The position numbers were made by a program, and so were the translations under genes. 64,000 bases of DNA from assembly GCA_035548375.1 (NCBI GenBank), contig DASZTG010000054.1, positions 157,838 through 221,837 of the forward strand. Direction: 5' to 3'. This stretch comes from JACQAP01 sp035548375. Its GTDB lineage: Bacteria; Pseudomonadota; Gammaproteobacteria; Burkholderiales; JACQAP01. Of the stretch, positions 7,570 to 15,517 are shown piece by piece; position 1 is the first letter of the stretch, and every line of letters starts with the position of its first letter. The notes below the pieces were generated by a model that was not told the origin of the DNA, made no database searches, and saw only the letters and a list, made by a program, of their open reading frames with translations.

Positions 7570-8274
7570 GTGTCCAACCCCTCCTCCGCTTCCAGCCGCA
7601 TCCTGCTGATCGAAGACGACCCGCGGCTGGCGTCGCTGGTCAGCGAATATCTGGGCGATGCCGGCTATCGCGTCACCGTCGCAGGCACCGGCGCCGAAGG
7701 GCTCGAGCTCGCGGCCCGCGAACCTTTCGATGCGCTCGTGCTCGACCTGATGCTGCCGGACCTCGACGGCCTCGAAGTCTGCCGGCGCCTGCGCGCGGCC
7801 TCCGCGCTGTCGATTCTGATGCTCACCGCGCGCGGCGACGCGATGGATCGCGTGGTGGGCCTCGAGATGGGCGCGGACGATTATTTGCCGAAGCCTTTCG
7901 AGCCGCGCGAGTTGCTGGCGCGGGTGCGCGCGATCCTGCGCCGAGGCAAAGGCGGACCGGCCGCCGACGTGCTGCGTTTCGGCCGGCTCGAGATCGACCG
8001 CGGCGCGCATGCCGTGCGTGTCGACGGCGAGGCGCGCGACCTGACCGGCCACCAATTCACCCTGCTGCTATTGCTTGCCGAGAACGCCGGGCGCGTGCTC
8101 TCGCGCGAGACGCTCATGGACAAGCTCAAGGGCGAGGCGCTGGAAGCCTTCGATCGTTCCATCGATGTGCACGTGTCGCGCATCCGCGCGGCGATCGAGG
8201 ATGACGCGAAGCGCCCGCGCCGCATCGTCACCGTGCGCGGCAGCGGCTACGTGTTCGTGCGCAACCAGGACTGA
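7570..8274 (+). CDS. OmpR/CpxR-type response regulator
   Basis: 234 residues from GTG 7570; a start at 7504 would add 22 residues lacking any receiver structure. The receiver (about 10-125) has LLIEDDPRL, the phospho-acceptor Asp in LDLMLPDLDG, and the Lys of DDYLPKPFEPRE; the C-terminal winged helix (about 140-230) ends GSGYVFVRNQD, typical of the OmpR subfamily. It should activate or repress promoters after phosphorylation by the adjacent kinase. It lies between the Spy-like gene and the kinase, whose GTG starts five bases after its stop. Confidence 0.92.
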   Translation: MSNPSSASSRILLIEDDPRLASLVSEYLGDAGYRVTVAGTGAEGLELAAREPFDALVLDLMLPDLDGLEVCRRLRAASALSILMLTARGDAMDRVVGLEMGADDYLPKPFEPRELLARVRAILRRGKGGPAADVLRFGRLEIDRGAHAVRVDGEARDLTGHQFTLLLLLAENAGRVLSRETLMDKLKGEALEAFDRSIDVHVSRIRAAIEDDAKRPRRIVTVRGSGYVFVRNQD

Positions 8275-8279
8275 CGCCG

Positions 8280-9572
8280 GTGCGCCGCCTGTATATCCGC
8301 ATCTACGTTGCGATGCTCGCGTGCCTGGTGGTGTTCGCGCTCTGCGTCGGCTTGATCTGGCGAACCATGATCGACGCGAACGGCATCTGGCCCGCCGCCG
8401 CGGAAATGGCGGGCCGCTTCGCGCAAAACCTTTTGCCGCCGCCCTCGGCGCCGCCGCATGAACAGCAGGCCGCTCTCGAGCGCATCGGCGCGGGCATGCC
8501 GATCGACATCAGCCTGTTCGGCCCCGACCACGCGCCCGTCGCCGGCATCGGCGCACCGCTGCCGCCGCCTCCGCCGGACGCGCATGGCGGCATGCACCCG
8601 CCCATGCATGCCGGCGGCCCGGGCTGGACCGCGCATCTGCCCGACGGCCGCTGGCTGGTGGTGCGCCACGCGGGACTGGACCATCCGCCTCGCGCCGGCC
8701 TGGGCCTCACCGTCATCGCCGCGCTGGTTCTGCTGTTTCTCGCTGTCGCAATTGCCGTGCATCCGGTTGCACGCCGGCTGACGCGACGCCTGGAGCGCCT
8801 GCAGCAGGGCGTGGAAACGCTGGGCAGCGGCGACCTCTCGGCACGCGTGCACATCCGCGGGCGCGACGAAGTCGCGCAGCTCGCCGCGAGCTTCAATCGC
8901 GCGGCGGCACGCATCGAGGAACTGGTCGGCGCCCACAAGATGCTGCTCGCCAACGCTTCGCACGAGTTGCGCACGCCGCTCACGCGCATTCGCATGGGCG
9001 TGGAGCTGATGAAGGACGATCCGAGCCCGCAGCGCCACGCGGACCTCGAACGCGACATCGCGGAAATCGACGCGCTCATCGAAGGCATCCTGCTCAGCAG
9101 CCGGCTCGATGCGCTCGGTGCCGCCGGCACGAAGGAGGACTCCGACCTGCTCGCGATCGCCGCCGAGGAATGCGCGCGCTACGACGGCTGCAGCGTGGGC
9201 GGCGAATCGGTCATTGTGCAGGCGGATCCGGGCCTGCTGCGCCACCTGCTGCGAAACCTGGTCGAGAATGCGCTGCGCCACGGTCGCCCGCCGGTGGACG
9301 TGACGGTGGGCCGCGAGAATGGTATCGCGGTGCTGCGCGTGAGCGACCATGGCGACGGCATTGCCGACAGCGAGCGCGAAACGGTGTTCGAGCCTTTCCG
9401 CCGCGCGCGCGGAGCGGCGAAAGGCGGCACCGGCCTGGGCCTCTCGCTCGTGCGCAAGATCGCGCGACTGCACGGCGGCGACGCTCGCGTCGAGGAACCC
9501 GGACCTGGCGGCCTGACTGTATTGGTGACGTTCGGAAGCGAAGGCGCCGCAGACCAGCAGCGTCGCGCGTGA
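8280..9572 (+). CDS. CpxA-like sensor histidine kinase with Pro/His/Met-rich periplasmic loop
   Basis: 430 residues with two membrane segments (about 8-30 and 140-165), a HAMP domain (VARRLTRRLERLQQG onward), the H-box NASHELRTPLTR, the N-box NLVENALRHG, and G-boxes DHGDGIADSE and GGTGLGLSL. The periplasmic sensor part is unusually rich in Pro, His and Met (PPPPPDAHGGMHPPMHAGG), which suggests metal sensing, and fits the Met/His-rich Spy-like protein two genes upstream. It would phosphorylate the regulator encoded immediately before it. Confidence 0.92.
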   Translation: MRRLYIRIYVAMLACLVVFALCVGLIWRTMIDANGIWPAAAEMAGRFAQNLLPPPSAPPHEQQAALERIGAGMPIDISLFGPDHAPVAGIGAPLPPPPPDAHGGMHPPMHAGGPGWTAHLPDGRWLVVRHAGLDHPPRAGLGLTVIAALVLLFLAVAIAVHPVARRLTRRLERLQQGVETLGSGDLSARVHIRGRDEVAQLAASFNRAAARIEELVGAHKMLLANASHELRTPLTRIRMGVELMKDDPSPQRHADLERDIAEIDALIEGILLSSRLDALGAAGTKEDSDLLAIAAEECARYDGCSVGGESVIVQADPGLLRHLLRNLVENALRHGRPPVDVTVGRENGIAVLRVSDHGDGIADSERETVFEPFRRARGAAKGGTGLGLSLVRKIARLHGGDARVEEPGPGGLTVLVTFGSEGAADQQRRA

Positions 9573-9657
9573 AGCGCGAGAAGAGCGAAGGAGCGAGGTT
9601 CGCGACACGCCCTGTCCGCAAGCGGCCTGGTCACAGCGTGGCGAAAAGGCCCGACTT

Positions 9658-10059
9658 TCAGTGCACGACGACTTCGCTCCATTGATCGTTCTGCAGCACG
9701 ACGCGGTAGCCGTCGTGGTCCTCGAAGGTGCGGCCTCGCGCATCCCAATACGGATTGTAGGATTCGACTTGCCGAAATCCCGCGGCCAGCATGCGCGCGC
9801 ACGCGGCTTCCCATTCCGGCGCATCCGGCAGGTAGAGCACGACGAGGTCTTCCACGCTCGGCGAAGGCGCGACCGGATGCTTGCCGCATGCAGTGAACTC
9901 GAAGTGCCAGCCCGAGCCGTTGATCGCCAGCATGGTGCCGTCGAATCCGTCATGGTCCTCGAACTGGCCGACCACGCGCAGGCCGAGGCCGCGGCAGTAG
10001 AGGTTGACGGATTTCGGAAGATCGCTGACGGGCCGGGCTATGCGCAAGTGAGGATTCAT
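9658..10059 (-). CDS. VOC-superfamily (glyoxalase/bleomycin-resistance-like) protein
   Basis: 133 residues forming a paired beta-alpha-beta-beta-beta fold typical of the vicinal oxygen chelate superfamily: IARPVSDLPKSVNLYCRGLGLRVVGQF at the start, GWHFEFT at the end of the first half, and WDARGRTFEDHDGYRVVLQN in the second half. Substrate cannot be assigned; members include glyoxalases, dioxygenases and resistance proteins. It is the last gene of a minus-strand run (GNAT, phosphoesterase, GFA, VOC), separated from the GFA gene by 27 bases. Confidence 0.75.
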   Translation of the reverse strand: MNPHLRIARPVSDLPKSVNLYCRGLGLRVVGQFEDHDGFDGTMLAINGSGWHFEFTACGKHPVAPSPSVEDLVVLYLPDAPEWEAACARMLAAGFRQVESYNPYWDARGRTFEDHDGYRVVLQNDQWSEVVVH

Positions 10060-10086
10060 GAGCTATCCTTCTTCGAAGTTACAGGT

Positions 10087-10497
10087 TCACGATGGCTTGC
10101 GGACGCGGTCCATGAGTGCCTTCGCCGCCCCTTCCCAATTTTGTCCATCGAACTTGCGCACCGGCAGCGCAACGGCATCGACGCCTTCCAGGCAGCGCAC
10201 GTTTACGGCCCAGCGTTTCGGATCGATGCGCGGCCGCGACAAGGGATGGATGCCGCAATGTCTGCAGAAGTAGTGCTTCGCGGTCATGGTGTTGAACTGG
10301 TAGAGCGCGAGGTCGGCTTCGCCGGTGAGGATGCGCAGGCTCTCTTCGGAGGCGGCATGCCAGAGCGCACCAACCTTGCTGCAAAGCGAGCAATTGCAGT
10401 AGACGACGTGGTCGAGCTTCGCTTCGACCTCGAACGTGACGGCGCCGCAATGGCAGGCGCCTTTCCAGGTTTTCCTCGTCGTTTGCGGTTCATGCAT
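10087..10497 (-). CDS. GFA-family zinc protein
   Basis: 136 residues with the zinc-cysteine pattern of the glutathione-dependent formaldehyde-activating fold: GACHCGAVTF (about 13-22), CNCSLCSKVG (about 36-45) and FCRHCGIHPLSRPR (about 81-94). Most such proteins have no proven activity despite the family name. It lies 4 bases after the phosphoesterase gene on the same strand, so they are probably co-transcribed. A second, divergent family member is at 16039-16458. Confidence 0.85.
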   Translation of the reverse strand: MHEPQTTRKTWKGACHCGAVTFEVEAKLDHVVYCNCSLCSKVGALWHAASEESLRILTGEADLALYQFNTMTAKHYFCRHCGIHPLSRPRIDPKRWAVNVRCLEGVDAVALPVRKFDGQNWEGAAKALMDRVRKPS

Positions 10498-10501
10498 CGC
10501 G

Positions 10502-10975
10502 TCACGCCTTTTGCCGGGGAAAAAGATCGGTCATTCGCGCGGAAACCTTGCCGCCGTCTATCTTCAGCTCCGCGATTGAAATGGGCAGCGTGAAGCGCCT
10601 GGGCCCGGCGCTCCCCGGGTTGACGTAGAGCACGCCATCGCGCTCGTCCATCGACGGCTTGTGCGAATGCCCCGACACGACGACGCGCACGCCGGCCGCA
10701 CGCGGATCGATGTCGAGCTGCGCGAGGTCGTGAATGGCATAGATCGGAACGCCACCAAGCTCGACGACTTCCGTTTCGTGCAGGTTGTACGCCCACGCAC
10801 CGCGATCGTTGTTGCCGCGAACCGCCGTCAACGGCGCAAGCAAAGCCAGCTCGTCGAGGATTTCCTGGCTGACGATGTCGCCGCCATGAATGATGTGGTC
10901 GCAGCCGCGCAGGAACGCCCTGGCCTCCGGCCGCAACAAGTCGTGCGTATCGGAAATCAGGCCGACCCTCAGCAT
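10502..10975 (-). CDS. YfcE/MJ0936-family metallophosphoesterase
   Basis: 157 residues. Metal-binding motifs are all visible: ISDTHD (about 7-12), GGDIVSQE (about 36-43), GNND (about 55-58), and SGHSHKP (about 102-108), the set found in YfcE-type phosphodiesterases that use two Mn ions. Physiological substrate of the family is usually unknown. Part of the minus-strand run from the GNAT gene to the VOC gene. Confidence 0.9.
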   Translation of the reverse strand: MLRVGLISDTHDLLRPEARAFLRGCDHIIHGGDIVSQEILDELALLAPLTAVRGNNDRGAWAYNLHETEVVELGGVPIYAIHDLAQLDIDPRAAGVRVVVSGHSHKPSMDERDGVLYVNPGSAGPRRFTLPISIAELKIDGGKVSARMTDLFPRQKA

Positions 10976-10993
10976 GCGGGCGTCATCTGCGTG

Positions 10994-11512
10994 TCAATCC
11001 GGCTTGACGACACGCTCGCGTGCCCTGGCGTCAGCCAGCACCACCGAGAGCGCCGTCTGCCTGCCTGATACGGACCAGTACTCGCGCAGCAGGCGATCCT
11101 TCTCTTTCTCGCTTTCGACCAGCGTGAAGCCGTTCTTCTCGTAGAAGCGGATCGCCCAATCGGCCGCTTTCCAGGTCCCGATCAATACCGGGCGCTCGGT
11201 CAGCCGCATCAGGTGCTCGAGCAGGCTGCGGCCGATGCCGGTGCCACGCAATGCAGTGCGCGTGTAGGCATGGCGGATCAGCGAAACATCTTTCACTTGC
11301 TGGATGCCCATGACGCCGACCAGGCGCTCGTCCACCTGGTAGCCGTAGAAATGGACACCGCCGGCGATTTCCGATTGCAACTCCACCATCGGCATGTAGG
11401 GCTCGTGCCAGGCATCGTCGGGGATGACGCCCTTGTAGGCCCGCGCGGCGTCGTTGACGATCTCGAGGATCGTCGGGACGTCGTTCGCGTCGCAGGCTCC
11501 TATCGCGTCCAT
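10994..11512 (-). CDS. GNAT-family N-acetyltransferase
   Basis: 172 residues with the acetyl-CoA pyrophosphate loop RGTGIGRSLLEH (about 91-102) preceded by the beta-4 strand and followed by AIRFYEKNGF, both characteristic of GNAT enzymes. The N-terminal ILEIVNDAARAYKGVIPDDAW resembles amino-acid or small-molecule acetyltransferases. It heads the four-gene minus-strand run and lies next to a 174-base intergenic repeat. Substrate unknown. Confidence 0.85.
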   Translation of the reverse strand: MDAIGACDANDVPTILEIVNDAARAYKGVIPDDAWHEPYMPMVELQSEIAGGVHFYGYQVDERLVGVMGIQQVKDVSLIRHAYTRTALRGTGIGRSLLEHLMRLTERPVLIGTWKAADWAIRFYEKNGFTLVESEKEKDRLLREYWSVSGRQTALSVVLADARARERVVKPD

Positions 11513-11546
11513 TTATCTACTACCTCGCGCCAGCCCTACTACCTCG

Positions 11547-11720
11547 CTCTCACCGCGGAGTACGCGGAGGGCGCGGAGGAAATACGGGAGGAATAGGACT
11601 GGAAGAATGTCGATCGGAGGGAAATTCGCTGTTTCGTTGCCAGGCTATCCCTTACCGGTACGTTGAATACGAGGTTCTTGTTTCCTCTCATTCCCGCCTC
11701 TACGTCCTCCGCGGTGAGAG
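11547..11720. repeat. MITE-like intergenic element with 14-bp terminal inverted repeats
   Basis: Ends CTCTCACCGCGGAG (11547-11560) and CTCCGCGGTGAGAG (11707-11720) are perfect inverted repeats flanking 146 bases of non-coding sequence. A further copy of the GGTGAGAGGTAG motif sits at about 11734-11745. The ends are related to those of the element at 3313-3502, where ACC-A-CGGAG replaces ACC-G-CGGAG. Confidence 0.6.
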
Positions 11721-11758
11721 GTAGGTTCGAAAAGGTGAGAGGTAGGCTCAAGACAAAT

Positions 11759-12412
11759 TCACCGCTTGCCCGCCCAATACTCATCGAACTGCGCGGGAAG
11801 GTTCTTGAGTGGCGATGACTGCGCGAAAAATTCCGAGGTGCGCGGCTGGAATTCGATCAGCCCGACCTGGGTTTCGACGGCGTATTCTCCCAGCGCTTCG
11901 TCGAGCATCAGGTAACCGATCTGGCCGAAGGTAATTTCCTCGTCCGCGTTGTATTCGTCGAAGAACAGCATGATCCCGACCTTGTCGGCATCCGTGAACA
12001 TCAAATAATTCACATCCCCGGATTTCACGAACCGGTCGCCGAAACCCATGTCGGATATCACTGCGCGACGCGGGCGAAACTTGACCCAGATCCAGCGCGG
12101 CAGCTCCGGCGCGCTCGCGTAGAGTGCTTCCACCGCCGGGAAAGCGGTCTTGTTTCCGTCGGCGGTGATGACGAATTCCTTCTTGCCGTCCTTGAAGATC
12201 GGCCCGAACTCGAACGTGACCGCCTCGTTGACCTTTCGCAACTCGGCGCCGAGCTGGGTGATGGTCTCTTCGCTGCCGGCACCGCCGGCGAACAGCCGCT
12301 CTTCGTTTTGCTGGAACCAGTTCCAGAATTCGGCTTCGCCTGCCGCATGCGCTGCGGACTGGAAAAGCCCGAGGATCGTGAGCAGACCGACCAGCCTGAA
12401 AAAATACTTCAT
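11759..12412 (-). CDS. Exported protein of unknown function
   Basis: 217 residues with a clear signal peptide (MKYFFRLVGLLTILGLFQSAAHA). The mature part begins with EAEFWNWFQQNEERLF and continues as a mixed alpha/beta domain ending in FDEYWAGKR, suggesting a periplasmic globular protein. Segments such as KEFVITADGNKTAFPAVE and FRPRRAVISDMGF recall small uncharacterised families in which the N-terminal WFQ-N-E motif recurs. No catalytic motif is evident. It is flanked on both sides by the CTCACCGCGG repeat motif. Confidence 0.7.
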   Translation of the reverse strand: MKYFFRLVGLLTILGLFQSAAHAAGEAEFWNWFQQNEERLFAGGAGSEETITQLGAELRKVNEAVTFEFGPIFKDGKKEFVITADGNKTAFPAVEALYASAPELPRWIWVKFRPRRAVISDMGFGDRFVKSGDVNYLMFTDADKVGIMLFFDEYNADEEITFGQIGYLMLDEALGEYAVETQVGLIEFQPRTSEFFAQSSPLKNLPAQFDEYWAGKR

Positions 12413-12436
12413 TTGGATAGCTTCGATAAAACCTGG

Positions 12437-12454
12437 CTCTCACCGCGGTGAGAG
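12437..12454. repeat. 18-bp perfect palindrome made of the repeat-element ends
   Basis: CTCTCACCGCGGTGAGAG is a perfect palindrome whose two halves equal the terminal inverted repeats of the 11547-11720 element brought together. It sits in the gap between the exported protein and the VOC gene, and may represent an element whose interior was lost, or the basic unit of the repeat. Confidence 0.5.
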
Positions 12455-12469
12455 CGAGTTAGCAGGCTT

Positions 12470-12892
12470 TTAGCACTGGATGAGCTCGATGCTCACCCCA
12501 TCCGGCGCGGCGACATAGCAGAGCACCATGCCCGGCTTGAACTCCCACGGCTCGACCGCCATGCGCACGCCCTTTTTCTTGAGCTCGTCGCAGAACTTGC
12601 GCAGGTCGCCCTCGTAGGTGAAGCCGAAGTGGTCGGTGCCCCAGCCATCGTGGCTGGAGTAGCCGCCGTCGAAGGCCTTCATCGGACGCGCCTCGGCGGG
12701 CTTTTCGCCCGGGCGGGCGCCGCGCACGACGATGGTCATGCCGGCAATGCGCACGTCGATCTGCGGCGCGCCGCGCAGGTTGTCCTGCACTGCGGTAATT
12801 TCGCCGCCGAACATTTCCTTGTACCAGTCCGCGGTGGCCTTCGGGTCGCGGCTGATCAGGTGGATGTGGTCGAACCCCAGTCCTTGGCCCAT
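12470..12892 (-). CDS. VOC-superfamily metalloenzyme-like protein
   Basis: 140 residues. The likely metal ligands of the vicinal oxygen chelate fold are present: His in FDHIHLIS (about 8-15), His in TDHFGFT (about 92-98), and Glu in the final SIELIQC. This makes a metal-dependent activity such as lyase, isomerase or dioxygenase more plausible than for the cysteine- and metal-poor VOC at 9658-10059. Substrate unknown. Confidence 0.8.
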   Translation of the reverse strand: MGQGLGFDHIHLISRDPKATADWYKEMFGGEITAVQDNLRGAPQIDVRIAGMTIVVRGARPGEKPAEARPMKAFDGGYSSHDGWGTDHFGFTYEGDLRKFCDELKKKGVRMAVEPWEFKPGMVLCYVAAPDGVSIELIQC

Positions 12893-12982
12893 GTTGTTCT
12901 CCGCCCGGTGTTGTAGGGAACTGCGAATCTGTCGGGCGCCTATTCTGTCACTCCATTCGAGCCAGCGGAATCCCGCGCGCGC

Positions 12983-13582
12983 TCAAATTTTCTGCGCGAT
13001 GACACAGAGATGCTTCTCGGGGTGCTGGTCGTATTCCAGGTGCCGGCACAGGCACCCCACGCGGGTGATCGCTTCCAGCGTGCGGGGCACGCCAAGCACG
13101 CTGTAGTACATGGGAGGCCCCATCGCGGAATCGGTTTTCTCGGCCCGCGCGTCGAGGCCGCCGGTCGTGAAAATGCAAACGCCGCCGGGTGCGAGGCCCT
13201 GCAGCAGTTTCGCAAGGACTGCTTCCTGTTGCGAGAGGGGGACGTGCCAGATGCTGTCCCAGGCCGAAATGAAATCGTACGGATGCGGCGGGACCCACTC
13301 GCAGATATCCGCATGATGGAACGTCACGTCGGGATGACGTGCCCGCGCGAGCGCCAGCATGCGAGCCGAAAGATCCAGGCCCTCAACCGCGTAGCCGCGC
13401 GACTGCAGCAGGTCGATGATCCTGCCGCTGCTGCCGCAACCGACATCGAGCGCACGGCGTCCAATCCCGGCAAAGGCAAGCGCGCGCTCGTGCTGGCCGA
13501 TGCCGTTGCTTCGGGGAAAATCGTCGCTGTTCCAGCGATCCGCAAGCTCGTCGTAGCTCGCGGCTACCTGTTGCGGCGTCAT
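12983..13582 (-). CDS. Class I SAM-dependent methyltransferase
   Basis: 199 residues from ATG 13582 (MTPQQVAASYDELADRW); longer readings to 13762 add residues without structure. Motif I is ALDVGCGSSGRI (about 43-54), followed by the acidic strand GLDLSARML and the post-I segment HHADICEWVPP. PYDFISAWDSIWHVPLSQQ and LAPGGVCIFTTGG are the usual later motifs of the UbiE/COQ5-like methyltransferase_11/25 group. Small-molecule substrate unknown. It is followed downstream by a VOC gene on the same strand and preceded by a DHFR-like gene. Confidence 0.85.
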   Translation of the reverse strand: MTPQQVAASYDELADRWNSDDFPRSNGIGQHERALAFAGIGRRALDVGCGSSGRIIDLLQSRGYAVEGLDLSARMLALARARHPDVTFHHADICEWVPPHPYDFISAWDSIWHVPLSQQEAVLAKLLQGLAPGGVCIFTTGGLDARAEKTDSAMGPPMYYSVLGVPRTLEAITRVGCLCRHLEYDQHPEKHLCVIAQKI

Positions 13583-13715
13583 CGCCTGGATCGAAAGTTG
13601 ATGCTGGCGAAACCCAGGATGTCTGCAGCGCCTGGCCTTGCCGCGGGCATGCCGGATTTCATGGGCCGCCATTTGGCGGATCGTCCATGCGCAAGCTCCT
13701 GCCATAGTGCGGCAG

Positions 13716-14363
13716 TCACGTTCGCCTGCGCAGGAACACGTGGTTCGCGCGTTCGCCGGCAACGGATTTCGCGCATTCGTAACCGAGTTCGTTCAGGTCG
13801 AGGCCGTTGAACAGATGCTCGCCCGAGCCCATCAACACCGGGCCCATTGCGAGGTGAAGTTCATCGACCAGCCCGGCGCGCAGATACTGCTTGATCGTGG
13901 CGACACCGCCACCGAGGCGCACGTCGCGGCCGCCCGCGGACGCCCTGGCCTGCTCCAGCGCGGAATGGATGCCGTCGGTGACGAAGCGAAACTCCGTGCC
14001 GCCCGTCATTTTCAACGGCGCGCGCGCGTGGTGCGTCAGCACGAACACGGGCACGTGATACGGCGGCTCCTCGCCCCACCAGCCCTTCCAGCTTTCATCC
14101 GGCCACGGCCCGCGCACGGGGCCGAACATGTTGCGCCCGAGTATCCAGGCGCCGACGTTTTCGAAGCCCTGCTCCGCCATGCCGTTGTCCACGCCGGTTT
14201 CGCCTTCGGCCTTGCCGAACATTCTCTGGAATACCCGCGTCGGAAAGAACCATTGCATGAGCTCGGGGCCGCGCACGCCGAGCGGGTTTTGCAGGTCCTG
14301 GTTGGGGCCGGCGCCATAGCCGTCAAGCGAAACCCCGAAGCACTGGACACGAAGCCTGGACAT
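13716..14363 (-). CDS. RibD C-terminal/dihydrofolate-reductase-fold protein
   Basis: 215 residues. The RibD_C pattern is visible: VSLDGYGAGPNQD near the start, the GRNMFGPVRGPWPDESWKGWW segment (about 76-96), PVFVLTHHAR, and GGGVATIKQYLRAGLVDELHLAMGPVLMGSG, where GGG binds the nucleotide. Proteins of this kind are usually labelled dihydrofolate reductase family but most are not folate enzymes. It probably reduces a small substrate with NADPH. Confidence 0.85.
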   Translation of the reverse strand: MSRLRVQCFGVSLDGYGAGPNQDLQNPLGVRGPELMQWFFPTRVFQRMFGKAEGETGVDNGMAEQGFENVGAWILGRNMFGPVRGPWPDESWKGWWGEEPPYHVPVFVLTHHARAPLKMTGGTEFRFVTDGIHSALEQARASAGGRDVRLGGGVATIKQYLRAGLVDELHLAMGPVLMGSGEHLFNGLDLNELGYECAKSVAGERANHVFLRRRT

Positions 14364-14427
14364 TTCTTTTCTCGCCGTTCTTCAGATGGTCGAAGTCTAG
14401 CGCCTGCGTGCCTGCCCCGCACGCAGC

Positions 14428-14455
14428 AAAGCGGGCGCCCCCCGGCGCCCGCTTT
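14428..14455 (-). terminator. Terminator of the EF-hand gene
   Basis: AAAGCGGGCGCC-cccc-GGCGCCCGCTTT is a perfect stem located about 25 bases beyond the stop of the minus-strand EF-hand gene. On the minus strand the stem ends in TTT, consistent with intrinsic termination. The same CGGGCGCC stem recurs at several other gene ends. Confidence 0.7.
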
Positions 14456-14480
14456 CGCTTCGTTGCGCGAGACGAGTCCG

Positions 14481-14855
14481 TTACATCTTGCCGTTCTTGC
14501 TGGGATGCGCCGACATGTAGGTGTGGACCTCATCCAGCGACACCGTGCCGTCCTTGTCCGTGTCGATGGCATCGAAGTTCTTCGAGATGCGCGGCATCTT
14601 CTTCGCTTCGGTTCGATCCAGCGTGCCGTCATTGTTCTTGTCGGCCTTCTTGAACATGGCGTCACCCTTGTCGTGCATGCCCGACTTGGTCTTGTCGTTC
14701 ATGCTATCCGGCGCGGCGGCCGGATCAGCCGCCCTCGATTGCGAGGACTCCGCGGGCAGCGGCTCCGATTTGACAGCTTCGTCAGCCGCCAGGACGGCGG
14801 TCGCGGCACCGGCAAACAGGCCGGCGACCAGCACTGGAATAATGGAATGCTTCAT
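14481..14855 (-). CDS. Exported two-EF-hand calcium-binding protein
   Basis: 124 residues from ATG 14855, chosen because AGAGAGGA lies upstream and a signal peptide follows at once (MKHSIIPVLVAGLFAGAATAVLAA). Two canonical calcium loops are present, DKNNDGTLDRTE (about 71-82) and DTDKDGTVSLDE (about 99-110), separated by a linker ending NFDAI. The part before them is low-complexity (PAESSQSRAADPAAAPDS). It probably binds calcium in the periplasm. It is followed by a strong terminator and divergent from the YCII-like gene. Confidence 0.85.
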   Translation of the reverse strand: MKHSIIPVLVAGLFAGAATAVLAADEAVKSEPLPAESSQSRAADPAAAPDSMNDKTKSGMHDKGDAMFKKADKNNDGTLDRTEAKKMPRISKNFDAIDTDKDGTVSLDEVHTYMSAHPSKNGKM

Positions 14856-15144
14856 GGTGTTTATCCTCTCTCGTGAATGGAAATTTTCAGCTGAACCGCG
14901 AATATGCCGCGACTCAATGTCCGGCACATCGATGTGACCACATAAATCCGCGAAAGTTACGGCCGTGGTCGATCGTTCTAATGGAGAATGGCCAAAACAA
15001 CCACGACATGCCCGAACAGGCGCGTCGGCAATTTGTCCAGCATTATTCGTGAAAGTCTTACCGGTAAATTCGTCAGGAAATGGCTTCCTGGCGGGTTTTG
15101 CGGTCGAAGCGATGACGGTTCGATAACCACCCGGGAGTATCGCG

Positions 15145-15489
15145 ATGAAGAAGTTCCTTGTGATGTACCTCGCTCCCGTGTCCGTGGTCGATGAATGGAA
15201 GAAGACGGATGCGCAGAAGCGCAAGGCCGCCGAAGAAAAAATGCAGGGCGAATGGATGCAGTGGATGGGCGAGCACGCCGGCATGTTCTCCGACACCGGC
15301 GGCGGCGTGGGCAAGACCAAACGCGTCACGACCGCGGGAACATCCGACAGCCGCAACGACATCATGCTCTACGCGATCGTGCAGGCGGAGTCGCATGCGG
15401 CCGCGGCAAAGGCATTCGAACACCATCCGCACCTGCAGATCCCGCAGGCCTCCATCGAGGTCATGGAAATGAACCCCCTCGGAATGTAG
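15145..15489 (+). CDS. YCII-related small protein
   Basis: 114 residues starting after GGGAGTATCGCG. The N-terminal strand MKKFLVMYLAP and the C-terminal half (DIMLYAIVQAESHAAAAKAFEHHPHL...ASIEVMEM) match the YCII/DGPF-type ferredoxin-like fold seen in PhnB/YCII-related proteins, in which the C-terminal helix follows HHPHLQIP and the last strand is IEVMEMNPL. Function unknown; related proteins are often linked to sigma factors of the ECF41/42 type, none of which is seen here. The 289-base gap upstream to the EF-hand gene holds no recognised gene. Confidence 0.7.
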   Translation: MKKFLVMYLAPVSVVDEWKKTDAQKRKAAEEKMQGEWMQWMGEHAGMFSDTGGGVGKTKRVTTAGTSDSRNDIMLYAIVQAESHAAAAKAFEHHPHLQIPQASIEVMEMNPLGM

Positions 15490-15517
15490 GGCGCGCGTCC
15501 CTGGGTCAGCGGGTGCT

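Noticed and set aside
8247..9953. Long minus-strand open frame of 568 codons opposite the sensor kinase
   Set aside because: High GC at third positions of the kinase creates antisense open frames; it has no recognisable domain and the kinase motifs on the plus strand are unambiguous.
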